From Hirsutella rhossiliensis (lineage: Eukaryota; Ascomycota; Sordariomycetes; Hypocreales; Ophiocordycipitaceae): a DNA stretch of 64,000 nucleotides. How positions within the stretch are numbered: position 1 is the first letter of the stretch; the number at the start of each line of letters is the position of its first letter. Below the pieces are notes generated by a model that made no database searches, was not told the DNA's origin, and saw only the letters and a program-made list of their open reading frames with translations. The position numbers were made by a program, and so were the translations under genes. Location of the stretch: contig NW_025408681.1 of assembly GCF_020360975.1 (NCBI RefSeq), positions 1,054,001 through 1,118,000 on the forward strand. The letters run 5' to 3'. This document shows, one piece after another, positions 41,782 through 54,780 of the stretch.

Positions 41782-44400
41782 AGCCGAGTTAGAAGACCAT
41801 GGCACCCTTGTCCAACTCGTCTTCCGGTTGCGGTGGGCCGTATTTGCTGGAGGGGAGTAGGCTGAGGCTGTCGAAGCAAGGATATTCTCTGCGGCAATTA
41901 TACTATAGATATGCGCACGAATACCTAGTAACGTACTTGTCGCATAACAGGCCTTTCTGGAAGCCACCGAGGGAATGAAATGATTTTATTCCGCCCACAG
42001 GGTTTGTGCCCTAAGGGGGGGGGGCTCAATTCTAAACTACTTAATCATTTCATGTCTCGGCCAGCCCGCAAGCCAGGACTTATTTACGCGCTTTGCATTC
42101 TCCAACCTCGGTGAAGACAACTACTGGCCTGTTTGAAGGCCATGTTCTCCAAGTGTTCAGCGGCTGGAGCGTGGTCTGTCGCCGTGTGAAGCTGTGTGAT
42201 GTTAGGAATTGGTGTTGCGAGGCTTGCGTTGCATGCTACCCTGGGTTTCTATCGAGTCTTCCCGTCGCCACTGTAACCTTGATGGTTGACCAACTTGACC
42301 CGACCGCCTGATGCACGTTTTGGTGCTGCAGCTCGGGAAGGGTTGGTTGAGCGGAGCAGGAACTGGTGGTGCAGGAACCATTCGCGAGTGCTGATGGCGG
42401 CTGACACGAGCGACTTGAAGATCACATCAGCCGACCCCCTCTTTTTGGTTTACAGAAGTGCCTCTCCTTAGGGATAAGTCGCGGCGGAGAATAGGGGCTT
42501 TCTGCATTGACAAGGCGGGAGTGGGGCCTGTTCTATCCGCTGCCGATCCCTGTATTTCGCGAGGCTGGTAGGGCATAAGGATGCGTCCCGTCCGCCACCC
42601 GGGGAAAGATTGGGCGAGTGGCAGACCAGCCATGCACGACCTCTTGCCTCTTCCTCTGCACCAAAGACGACGCAAGAGGCGAAACAGCAGAAAACTACCT
42701 TAAGCTGGTGACAATACCTAGGTAGCTGCAGGCAAGTCGTACTCGGCATGTACAGTACATGCGCATGCAGGGCGTACCTGCAGGTACCGCCGCCCCACGC
42801 GTGCCCGAGGCCAATCAAGCACCGCTCCGGCCTCACCGTAGCCTCACCGTAGCCTCCCTCTCTTCCAACTTCCAAGAGTCCTTCTTTTCGCCTCTCGCCA
42901 ACCAATCTTTGGGCTCCACATTGCGCGCACATCGGAGCTCGACGACTGCGACTTCAGGTCTTCTCTTCGCAGGCCGGCGGGCCCCTCTGTCCTTGCCGCT
43001 GTGGCCGCTCCTCGCCCCAGCAGCATCACCGGTTCCAGTGTTCCAAAGGCTGGGCTAGCTTCGTCTTCGCCAGCGCTGCATCTCGTCGGCCGAAACTCGT
43101 CCTTGACATCATCCATGGCCCTTGTCATCGCTCGTTTATCCCCTGCCGAAACACGAAATTCTCCGGTGGTCGGCATCAAGGCATGGAAGGCTGGCTTCCC
43201 CTTCTCCCCATGGCCCCCTTTCTTCCCCTGCCCTTGGCCCAGTCTTTCCATCACCGCTCAAAGGAACAGCGGCGGAAATAAGCGTCACGTTGCTCTTGGC
43301 CCAATCATACAGAGATGGTCTGTCAACATGCGTGCGTATTTTTGACACGAGTTGTGCATAGCCGGGCTCTCGCCGCCACTGACGACTGCGGACCATTTCG
43401 ACTCAAAACCCGCTGCCTGGCTCGTTTCCGCGAACCGGTATGCGCCTTTTCATCTATTTTCCGTGTAAACTTCACTTTGCGGACTTGAGAAGCCCTGCGT
43501 GTCGTCGTTGGCGGCGCCAATATGCATGACTCGTACCCATGGCTCAACCCACGCGGGTAGCAGGCAGCAGGCACCTGTCAATCCCGGCAGCCAGACAACA
43601 TCACTTTGCCTTCTCGTCACATTTCAACCTCCTCTGTCTTCTTCATCCCAGGGTTTGGTTCTCGGGCCCCTCTCCCCCGTTTCATCTCCTCCGCCCCAGG
43701 GCCTGGCGAGCAGTGATAGGTGGGCTGTGGCTGGGTGGGGGGCTGGAGGCATCGGCGAAAGAGTGAGGAACCCCAAGGCCGTGGTCGTGTGCAACATCAA
43801 GACGAACCAGTTTTTTTTCTTGTTTCCGCAGGCTCTATCCGCCTCCAACCGGTCTGGACCTGGAGGAGACGTGTGAGACTCGCCTGCAGCGGACTGGCAG
43901 CTCCCCAGGCCCGCCCACCATCGTGCATACCGAACCGTTCGTTCTCTGGGCAGCGTATATATGTGCTCGATTAACTGGGCTAACGATGAAGTCCCTCGAG
44001 AGCAGGGGTGAAGGGGTTGCGGAGAATATGGCTGGTTAACTGAAGTGGTAGAAATGGTCGCCCAAGACGGCTGCTCTATGCGGTGGCTGGTTTATTCCCC
44101 ACGACATCTGCCTGCCTCTCCTGCACCGGCAACGTCATGCCACTCGATGATGGAGAAGAATAAGTACGCGTCCTTTTCCTCCATCGGTCAGTCTAATCCA
44201 TTCCCATGTCTGTCATTGCAGGCCTCGCTCATTTCCATTTCTTTCTTTGCGACTTCTTTACTTCGACCAGAGGATCCGCCCCGGGTCTCTCATCATTTAT
44301 CTCCTTCATTTCCCTCTCCGCCCCCCCCCCCTTTGCTTTCCGAGAAAGCCAAAGTAAATAAGTCAAAAGGCTAACGAGAACCCACGACTTCTTCCTAGTC
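41782..44400. other. Large intergenic region
   Basis: 2.6 kb with no convincing gene. It holds the TACCTAGGTA palindrome at 42715..42724, duplicated CTCACCGTAGC at 42833-42855, a G-run at 42016-42025 and a C-run near 44322-44331. The final 200 bp are C/T-rich, consistent with the promoter or leader of the subtilisin gene. Confidence 0.45.
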
Positions 44401-45785
<1,385 letters not shown>

Positions 45786-47191
45786 AGCTACGCTCGGCTT
45801 CGAAAAGTAGGACATGCCGGAAAGGACGAACATAGCGGACAATGGCGAAGGGCCAGGGAGTTTTGGAAACGGAAAATGCTGCGCCGACATGTTCGTTTCG
45901 TTTTAGTTCTCTTCTCGTCCTTGTGTTTCTTGACAAGGGGGGGGGGGGTTGCATCCCGTCGACGGCCGGTCCGGAGAGACGGTTGCGAGCGAGGTTCTCA
46001 TCAAGATGCAACGAATGGCGATTTGGTCCAGCCTTTTTTTTGTATATTTCTCCCTCGGCCTCGGTCGAGACGGTGCACCAAGCTCTTGATTTATACGGAG
46101 TACCATTTGTTCATTTTTTCATGCATTGAAGCGTCTTTATCCTTGGTTGACTACGACACTGTTCTTTTGCTCTTCCAAGTACGAAGTACCGTATATTTGT
46201 GCTTGCTCTGCACTGTACGTAGCCCGTATGCTCAGGGAGGGCCCTTATTGGCGGCAAGGCGTCCGGCGGGCCGGTCACGGGGTCGAGCGGCAAAGCATCC
46301 CCGCACCCTTACGCCCCACATCAGCCCGGGCCGGCGTTGGGCGGGGCCGGCCAACAATAAGCCACCTCGCGAACAAAAACTTGGAAGCACCGCCACGCTC
46401 GGCTTGGCAAGGGAGGCGCGTAGCGGATGAGGGAGGCGAGCGGGATTGCGCCCTGGGCGTGGTTATTTGTGTGTGTGGATTTGATGTGAGCGAATGGGTG
46501 ATTACGTGTGCAGCGTGCGTCTTTGTCGTACGCGTTTATCTGTTACCAAACGCCTTTCTCTCTCTCCACATGTGTCGGATCAAACAACCCTCTTCTCCAT
46601 TTCGGTGAGCCCATCCACCTTCTTTCCTTTTTACATGATTTTCTCTCTCTCCCGCTCTTTTTTTAGAACACGGCGAGAAGGGCGGCCCCGCCCATCTCCG
46701 CCCCCGCTTCCCTGATGAGTTTCGCCCATCAGCGGCAGATCATGCATCCATGCAAGGGTCCCCCCTCCTCCCATGGCTGGCGAGGAGGCTGACTGGGAGG
46801 GAGGGGGGGCCCGGGTTTCGCGTGTCTGGGGCTGAGCGCGAAGGGTACGAATCACGAGAGGATGCAAAACTCGGAAGCCTGTGCTACTGTAATGGCTTGC
46901 ATATACGCAGCCGCCGTGTTGCGGCGCTCAGCAGCGGGGCGGTGCTGAGCGCCGGGGAGGGGGATTGGGATTCGCCCGGATATAATGCTGGACGACGGGC
47001 CGCTGATGGATTTCTCACTTCCCTTGAATAGAGAAGGTCAGCTGTGGGCGCCTCCCTTCAAATTTCTGGTTCTTCTTTCGTCGACACTTCTCATCTCAAG
47101 GGCGCCGTCGGAGTCGGAGTCGGAGTCCCACCCCTTCTCTCATCCAAGCTTTTTCTCCTCCACCACATATTTTGTATGCTTGCTTTGCATC
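45786..47191. other. Intergenic region upstream of the proline-rich gene
   Basis: 1.4 kb. Nothing recognised except a G-run at 45939-45949 and pyrimidine-rich stretches. The frame of the next gene is open back to 46985, so the exact start of that gene is uncertain. Confidence 0.45.
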
Positions 47192-48739
47192 ATGAGGAAG
47201 AGCATGCCATCGCTCGAGACGCACAGCCGCGGGCTCAGACCGGCGGGGGCGGCCGACTCGCTGTCGCCCACTTACACCATGTGCACGTCGCCGACGACGA
47301 CAACCAAAAGCAGCCAGCACCGACGATCCATCATGAGCATCGCCAGCCTCAAGCCCGCCAGGGGCAAGCTGCAGAGGCTGTGGCCGACGTCGTCGTCGTC
47401 CTCGAAAAGCCCGTCGTCTCCGTCGTCCGAGTTTAAGGACTGGAGCAAGAGCGATCTCAGCGCCGTCATCCGCTTGGCGGGCTTTCAGATGGGCGCGCTC
47501 GGCAACCCGGCGAATCCTATCCCCCTGGGGAGCCGAGACGACAATTCGGCACGGGACCGCGGCGTCAGGAGGAGCCACTCGGAGCATGCAGTTGAGCCGA
47601 TGGCGGTCCTTCCGCCGAGCAGAGCTCCGCCGCCGCCGCCGCCGCCGCCATCTGCTCCTAGTCCTCCTTCGTCACTCTACCATCCGTATTCACCTCCCCA
47701 GCATCCTTCGCCGGACAAAGCACCTCCTCCTCCTTCGCTCTACTATCCGTATTCACCTCCCCGGCATCCTTCGTCGGACAAGGCACCTCCTCCTCCTTCG
47801 CTCTACTATCCGTATTCACCTCCCCGGCATCCTCCGCGGAGCAGGGCACCTTCTCCTCCTTCACTGCATCATCTGTATTCATCTGCCCCGGTTCCTTCTC
47901 CAGACAGGGCGCCGCCACCTCCTCCACCCGATCTACTTCCTGAGCTCTCACCCGTCAACTATGGTGACGAGGATGAAGAAGAGCACGCTCTGGCCATTCC
48001 GCCCGCACGGCCAATCTCCATTTTCAGAAGACGGGCCAAGACCCCCGTGCATCAGATCGGGCAGCTTGAGCGGGCAGCCAGGCACAGTCAACAAGGGGCC
48101 ACCGGTCTCAACAGGATGTCGAGCGTCAGCACCATTGCGCGCCAGTATCGGGAGCTGGTGTATTACCCAGATGTCCCGGAGGACGACGCCGACGACACCC
48201 GGCCCGAGGCCAGCGCTGAGTTTGGCCACGAGCCTATCGTCAGTCAGACTCCGGAAGAGCATCGTCGAAGCACGTCGCTCGAGTCTCGGGACTATCGGCG
48301 ATGCAGCCGATTGGCGCCGTCACTCCTGTCCGACGACGGGACGCTGGTTGCCTTGGAGGAGGAGCTGGTGGAGGACACGACATTCTGCAAGTCCGCCGCC
48401 TGGTCGCCGCTGGCATCTCCGCCGCCGCCTCTGCCGCCGCCAAAGGGCAAGGAGGCAGATGGTGAGGTGCCTGGCCCGGCGACGTTGAGATTCAGCATCG
48501 GCCTGGACCTGCTGACGCGGGAGCTCTCATCTGCGATGACCAAACAGTCCGACGCCTCTGGGCTGCAAGTCTGGGTCATGATTGAGGCCTACGAGCGGCT
48601 GCGGCATCAGATTGCGGCCACGGGGCCGGGTAATGAGGAGGCCAAGGAGGCCATTGACTCTTGGCTCAAGGCGCTGCACGCCATTCACAGGGAACTGGCT
48701 GACGAGGCGGCGATGAGCGAGAGCGAGTACGGTGATTGA
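47192..48739 (+). CDS. Proline-rich repeat protein of unknown function
   Basis: A single-exon frame of 515 residues from the ATG at 47192; an upstream in-frame ATG at 46985 would add 69 residues that look like untranslated sequence. Residues 1-90 are Ser/Thr-rich and basic. AVIRLAGFQMGALGNPANPI (91-110) looks like a conserved block. Residues 161-244 are four tandem 21-residue repeats (SLYYPYSPPRHPSSDKAPPPP and variants), flanked by polyproline runs. After an acidic stretch (YGDEDEEEHAL), the last 70 residues are predicted helical (LRFSIGLDLLTRELSSAMTK, VWVMIEAYERLRHQI) and end in an acidic tail. Polyproline and SH3-ligand-like motifs suggest a scaffold or signalling adaptor, but no family was recognised. 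Confidence 0.7.
   Translation: MRKSMPSLETHSRGLRPAGAADSLSPTYTMCTSPTTTTKSSQHRRSIMSIASLKPARGKLQRLWPTSSSSSKSPSSPSSEFKDWSKSDLSAVIRLAGFQMGALGNPANPIPLGSRDDNSARDRGVRRSHSEHAVEPMAVLPPSRAPPPPPPPPSAPSPPSSLYHPYSPPQHPSPDKAPPPPSLYYPYSPPRHPSSDKAPPPPSLYYPYSPPRHPPRSRAPSPPSLHHLYSSAPVPSPDRAPPPPPPDLLPELSPVNYGDEDEEEHALAIPPARPISIFRRRAKTPVHQIGQLERAARHSQQGATGLNRMSSVSTIARQYRELVYYPDVPEDDADDTRPEASAEFGHEPIVSQTPEEHRRSTSLESRDYRRCSRLAPSLLSDDGTLVALEEELVEDTTFCKSAAWSPLASPPPPLPPPKGKEADGEVPGPATLRFSIGLDLLTRELSSAMTKQSDASGLQVWVMIEAYERLRHQIAATGPGNEEAKEAIDSWLKALHAIHRELADEAAMSESEYGD
47672..47923 (+). repeat. Four tandem 63-bp coding repeats
   Basis: These encode the four 21-residue proline-rich units. Copies 2 and 3 are nearly identical at the DNA level (CTCTACTATCCGTATTCACC in both), which points to recent copy-number change; copies 1 and 4 are more diverged. 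The period is a multiple of three, so gain or loss keeps the frame. Confidence 0.8.
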
Positions 48740-49267
48740 GTTGACGGGTGACGAGTGCTTGATGGAGAAGGGTAGGTGGTGTCGAGTTGGTAAAAATACC
48801 GCTACACCAAGCAAATGGGGGGGCCACTCCCAGTGCAGGCGTGGTTTTTGGCAAATCCCAGGTGGAGGACTTTAAATGTATGAGATACCTCAGGATACGA
48901 TACTTGGCCTTGATGGCGACATAGATATGCATAACCGCCAAACTGGCGATAGCGTGATGAATATTTGACATGTATACTATCTTGGCCTCGTAACCATTGA
49001 AGCAGCTGTGTTAGTTATTATCATGATCTGTCTCGATTGCGTATAATGCCGAAGATTTCACGACAGTCGAAATGCTATAGGGTAAGCCCATGGCGGGTGG
49101 GTGAGATGACGCACGCTGGCTTTGGTGGAAGGCGCGGTGGGCGGACTCGCCTCGCGTCACTGATTAGAAAAAGTCCCCCCTCCATTCCACGCTCCTCGAA
49201 ACCAACACTCCTCATGAGCTTGCGCTGCAGCAGCACCAAACTCGCCATTGGATAGTGAGCAGACGAC
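48740..49267. other. Intergenic: ERCC1/Rad10 upstream region
   Basis: 528 bp with no gene seen. Confidence 0.45.
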
Positions 49268-50532
49268 ATGGACGACGACTACGGCGCCGACGAGTCGCTC
49301 CTCGCCGCCATGGCAGCCGCGGCCGATGCGCCAAGGCCACGGCCGCCTGCCTCGGCAGCAGCTCAACCGTCGACGACGACGCCAATTCGGCAGCCCGTAC
49401 CGCAAAAGATGCAGCGCCTCGATAGAGCACCCCCCAGCGAGTCTCCCGCGAGCAAGGTCCTCGTGCAGCCGGTGCCGCAGGCTCTGCCCCAGAGGCAGTC
49501 TGGCTCCACGATTCTCGTCTCTCCGCGGCAGCGCGGCAATCCCGTCTTGACTTGCGTCAGATCCATGCCGTGGGAGTACAGCGATATTCCGGCCGACTAC
49601 GTTCTGGGGATCACGACTTGCGCCCTCTTCTTGAGGTGAGACCCCTCTCGAATGCGAGAGCAACATCAAGGGTTCGCGGCGTGGCATTGACAAGGTGTTC
49701 GGACAGTCTGAAGTATCACCGTCTGCACCCCGAATACATCTACACACGAATCCGGAACCTGCAGGGCAAATACAACCTCCGTGTCCTCCTCACCATGGTG
49801 GACATTCCCAACCACGAAGACTCGCTGCGCGAACTCTCCAAGACGTCCATGGTCAACAATGTCACCATCATCTTGTGCTGGTCGGCGGCCGAGGCGGCGC
49901 GATATATCGAGCTGTACAAGTCGTACGAAAACGCCAGCTTTGCAGCCATCCGTGGCCAGCAGGCGTCCACCTACGCGGACAGACTTGTCGATTTCGTCAC
50001 CGTGCCCAGAAGCCTCAACAAGTCCGACGCCGTCGCCTTGGTCGCCAACTTTGGCAGCCTCAAGAACGCTGTCAATGCCGAGCCCGAGCAGCTCGGCATG
50101 CTCAACGGGTGGGGAGGGGTCAAGGTCAAGAGGTGGTGCGCCGCCATCGACGAACCCTTCCGGGCCAAAAAGGCGGCCAAACGGGGCATGCAGCCGTCTG
50201 GGGATCGGCCCCGAGGAGAGCAGTCGAGCGGACGGATCGTGGGAGAAGGTGCATCGAGACTGGAGCAGGCTGTGCCGCTGTCTCGGGTTCCCCTGAGAGA
50301 CATGCCATCCGGAAGCCTGCCGGCAGATCAGGGCACGCAAGACGGAGTCGCGCCGAAGCAGTTTCAGTTCCTCGACGACGACGGTGAAGATGACGAGGCC
50401 CTACTCGCCGCGGCCTTGGAAGAGTCAAGAAAGACTGCCCAGCCTGCTGGTCCAGATCGCGCAGCCGACGGTCAAGAAGCCATGAGTGGGGGTGTTGCAG
50501 CAGCCTTGGCCAGGCTCCGCGAGAATGGCTGA
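49268..50532 (+). CDS. RAD10: ERCC1/Rad10/Swi10 DNA-repair protein
   Basis: A 397-residue partner of XPF/Rad1 in the structure-specific endonuclease that cuts 5' of lesions in nucleotide-excision repair and processes recombination intermediates. Exon 1 is 49268..49635 and exon 2 is 49707..50532, joined inside a Ser codon ([13 protein letters not shown]). The N-terminal 85 residues are Ala/Pro-rich. The central nuclease-like domain runs from [23 protein letters not shown] to about residue 225. The tandem helix-hairpin-helix domain that binds Rad1 and DNA contains [20 protein letters not shown] and [10 protein letters not shown]. The C-terminal 100 residues are low-complexity with an acidic stretch ([20 protein letters not shown]) that resembles a ubiquitin-interacting motif. 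Fungal orthologs share this core. Confidence 0.93.
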
Positions 50533-52061
50533 GTGACGAAAGTCAGCTTGCCCAAGACATTCATTCACACGCAAGTATTTCACGTGAGCGGGCATCGGAA
50601 AGTCGACTTGCACCATGACAGAAGGCTGGACCTCTGAAATGAGCGGCGAATTTGCTGCAGAGCTATTATAGCCCGGCCACGTCGCCGGAGCTCCGATCCC
50701 GAGTGTTGCCCACTCTCGGCCGCCGGCATTGCTCAGCAGCTAGCGGGTCATTCTTCAAGCCTTCCCCACGGATCCCCGCACCGGAAGGCTTTTAGACTGG
50801 ACTCGAGGGAATACAGACTGCATTGCTAGGGCTGAGCGACGCCATTCCTACAGCCGCGCTCTTCCATGTAGAGAGGAATATGCGAGGGATCGACCAATAT
50901 GAGAAAGCCCATGCCACACTAGCTTGTGGCCAGCGAGTTCGTGGACAAGTTATCACACCGTCATGCATGGCTTGTCCGGTGGCCTGCCGTCATGCTCCCC
51001 GCGGTGCAGGATGACCTGGCCAAGCGCTTGTCTCGGGCGTGCCTCGCTGGATCGCACGCTTGAGATTGATAGTGGCCGGCTTCGCAAAAGCAAATGCGAA
51101 TACGAAGTACGATGGAGGCGCCCGCAAACTCTCCAACACGCGTTCGCCGAATGCTTGCCCGGCGATGCGATGCCGCTTCTTCGCGACGGCAGTCCGCAGT
51201 GTGACGTCGGCGTGCTTTGCTTTTAGGCTTCTTGAAGAGGAAAAAAGAGAGAAACGGCGCTTCTTCCATCGCTGACGCTATTCTCAATGGGTAAAGCGCT
51301 ATTTTGATCGTCAGGAGCTCGCCCGCAGGGTTACAGCCGACCCGATTCACTCGCCTCCCGCCATTGGTCAACCGGGGGGAGCGATCACAGCGGTAACTTT
51401 GTGATCTCATCAGATGATGGCAGGAGATATTGCCATCCCGGTTACCCGACGTGGGCACCCTCCAAAGATTCCGGACCTGACCTGCGCGGTCGCATGCCAC
51501 TTCATCACAAGCACCGCGTCCATGAGCAGCTTAAGGAGAGCCATCTCCACGGCCCTGCCGCCGCGAGGGAGCAACGTCTTGTTCCCGCCAACGAGGGCCG
51601 ACACGGCATGCGCGGCGCGCGCCGCTGTGCTGCGAGACAATGCCGACCCGGCCTTGATGTGTCACCTGCCGCCTCCCTGTGCCGCTTGCGCCAGAGCTTG
51701 CAATCCTTTAGCCTACATACTCATCATGCATCATGCAGGTGGTCTCTGGTGATGTAGACGCACGGCGCTCTCGGAAAGTTAAAGACGCAAGCCCTCCAAG
51801 GAAAAGCTAGACGGCAGGGGGTTATTCAATTCCTTGGCCCACCACCAATGTCTTGGACTCTCATTAGTAGAACGTTTAGAATACCACAGCCGCTGCCGTG
51901 CCGGAATCCGACGCGTGCTACGCGTCCCCCTTGAACTGGAATAAAAGGCCGTGTCTCGTCGCCCGCGCTCTTGTCTTGGCGGACAGCACCACGCCGACCG
52001 TCGACCGGACCTTTGCTTGTCGTACCAGAGCGAGCTGCCCACCCGGGGACCTTGCAGCATC
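50533..52061. other. Intergenic: GH47 upstream region
   Basis: 1.5 kb without a supported gene; only short overlapping frames are found. Confidence 0.45.
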
Positions 52062-53880
52062 ATGCGGTTCACTACCGGCTCCCTTTTGCTCCTCGAGCTG
52101 GCCACCACCGTGCTGGCCGTTCCGTCGCCGGCTGCGAGCGCTGCTGAAAGGCGGCCAAGGCATGACAGAGAAAAAGCCGAGGCCGTCAAGCGCGCCTTCG
52201 AGATCTCGTGGGAGGGCTACTACAACTACTCGTTCCCCCACGACACTCTGCACCCAGTGAGCAACGGGTTCGAGGATGACCGGTGGGTGTGGGCCTTGCT
52301 CTATGGCCACAAAAAATGCATGACTGACGAGAGGTCCACAGGAACGGCTGGGGAGTGACGGTGGTGGATGCTCTCTCGACGGCCATTATCATGGGCGAGA
52401 CGGGCATCATCCACCGGATGCTGGATCACATCGCCAAGATCGACTTCACCACCACGGCGAGGCCTGACGACCGGATCTCGCTCTTCGAGACCAACATCCG
52501 CTATCTCGGCGGCCTAATCTCTGGTATGGTCGCCGTGCTTACATCTTGCACTTTCTCCCTTGTTGCGCCCGCTGACCGCCGTGGTAGGTTACGACCTGCT
52601 CAAGGGCCCGATGAGGAACCTCAAACTTGACTCTCGCAAGGTGCAAACACTCCTGAAGCAGGCCGAGAGCCTCGCCGACACTCTCAGCTTTGCGTTTGAC
52701 ACTCCGAGCGGCATCCCGGACTCGGCCGTCTTTCTCAATCCTTCCAAACGCACCAGCGGCAGCAACGAGAACAGCCTCGCCGAGGCCGGCACGCTTGTGC
52801 TGGAGTGGACGCGGCTCAGCGACCTGACAGGCAACCCCAAGTATGCCAAGCTGGTCGACAGGGCCGAGTCTCATCTCCTTCGGCCCCGTGGCAGCCCCGA
52901 GCCCTGGCCCGGCCTGGTCGGCAATACGTTGTCAACGGCGGACGGCAGCTTCCTGAACAGCGACGGCGGCTGGTCGGGCGGCACGGACAGCTTCTACGAG
53001 TATCTCATGAAGATGTACCAGTACGACCCCGAGGCCTATGGCGAATACAAGGAGAGATGGGTGCTGGCGGCGGACTCGACCATGAAGCACCTGGCATCGC
53101 ACCCGACGAGTCGCAAGGACTTGACGTATCTGTCACAGTTTTCTGGGCAGACCCTGGATCCCGTTTCGACTCATTGTAAGTGCCGCTGCTGTTGTCACTG
53201 AAGACACGCCCTCCAATACCTCCCCCTTAACGACGTGCCCCTTGGCTCGGTCGTCTATTTTCTTTTGAAGCCCGGGACGGACGCTAATGTAGAAAACCAT
53301 AGTGGCAAGCTTCGCCGGAGGCAGCTTCATCCTTGGCGGCGTTGTCCTGAACGAAGCCAAGTACAAGAAGTTTGGGCTCGAGCTGGCCGAGTCGTACTTT
53401 AACAATTATCGTCAGTCTCCCTCGGGCATCGGGCCTGAGGTGTTTAGCTGGGTCGACGCGACGCTGCCCCGGGGAGGCGGCAACAACAACCCGCCCCAGT
53501 CGCAGCGCCAATTTTACGAGAAGTCGGGCTTCTACACGACGGCGGGCTCGTACATTCTGCGGCCCGAGACGCTTGAGAGCATATACTACGCGTACAGACT
53601 CACGGGCGACGACAAGTGGCAGAAAATGGCGTGGCAGGCGTTTGGGAGCATCAGCAAGGCGTGCCGGACGGGCAGCGGGTACGCGGAGCTCCGCGACGTG
53701 ATGCAGCCCGATGGCGGGGGCTTCTACGACCAGATGCAGAGCTTCTGGATGGCCGAGACGCTCAAGTACCTGTACCTGATATTTGCGGACGAGTCCGAGG
53801 TGCAGCTGCAGCTGCAGGGCGGCGCCAAGAGCAAGTTTGTGTTCAACACCGAGGCGCATCCCCTCCGGATTCGCGGGTGA
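52062..53880 (+). CDS. Alpha-1,2-mannosidase, glycoside hydrolase family 47
   Basis: A 522-residue class I enzyme that trims alpha-1,2-linked mannose from N-glycans in the secretory route, or outside the cell if secreted. Exons are 52062..52282, 52342..52523, 52588..53175 and 53303..53880. A signal peptide ([19 protein letters not shown]) is followed directly by the catalytic domain. Visible GH47 blocks are [116 protein letters not shown], and the C-terminal [12 protein letters not shown] with the calcium-binding Thr. It lacks a membrane anchor beyond the signal peptide, as in secreted fungal msdS-type enzymes. Confidence 0.95.
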
Positions 53881-54780
53881 AGATCACCGGCAGTGAGAGG
53901 CCGGCGGAGGGGTTGGCAGCACGAGTAATTGCCCCGTCCAGGAGGACTCTTGCATAGCGGCGATGGTCTACGTTCAGAAACTGCACAAATGGGAGATGAT
54001 TTGACTTTATTCCCAACCGACAAACTCGCGAGTCGAGAGCTACTTTGCCTCTGTTCTTTGTGTTTCCGTCCCAAGTGCCCGAAGCGGGAGACTGCATCGA
54101 CGGCGTCTGCCAATCAAGTGCCGAGTCTCTGCCTCGGTGTGACTGGAGAGACGCGAGCACAGCACGCGAGGGAGAACCGGCAGCGGTGCTCGTATGAGAC
54201 CCGCCTCGTGAGACAGGCTGAACGGTCGGTGAGACTGGTGGAAAAGGCCACGGCAGCACAAACGGCAGATGCGACTAGGGATGCATGCTTGAGACTATGG
54301 ATAGTCGGCATGGCCGCTCACGTACTGTTCATTTATTCTCACGGACGCGCATAGAGAGAGATATATATACAGGATGCTGTGGCACGCGCACGGGATCGTA
54401 TCTGCGGATGCGGCGACGAGAGCACGAGCAAGCATGTCAGTGCCGACAAGCCCATGGGACGTTGGTCCCAAGACGGTACCGGCGCCTCTCCTTCGGCGAA
54501 CCTGGCCCGCGCCGCCTTTCGGTCCGGACCCGGACGCACGACCAACCACCCGGGGAAGGCCGCCCTTGGACTCCTTGGGAATGAAGAAACGGCTTCTAGA
54601 CGAGGGCCTGTCTTCCTCACTTTCGTCTGCGTGCCCCACGCCCGGGCTGCTATATATGCCCGTCTCAAAAGCGCGGGCCGATGAAGGGCGAGGCGAGCCA
54701 AGGGAGGGCGGGCAACACTTACGACAAGGGGGAGAAGAAAGGAGCGAAAAAGACGACGGGAAGCAACCGGGGGAGGGGCG
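53881..54780. other. Intergenic between convergent genes
   Basis: 900 bp between two convergent stop codons. Overlapping frames on both strands are judged spurious. A short GA/TA run (AGAGAGATATATATAC) lies near 54353-54369. Confidence 0.45.

Noticed and set aside
42844..43254. 136-residue minus-strand open frame in the large intergenic region
   Set aside because: Low-complexity, no domain and no conserved block; it is probably chance.
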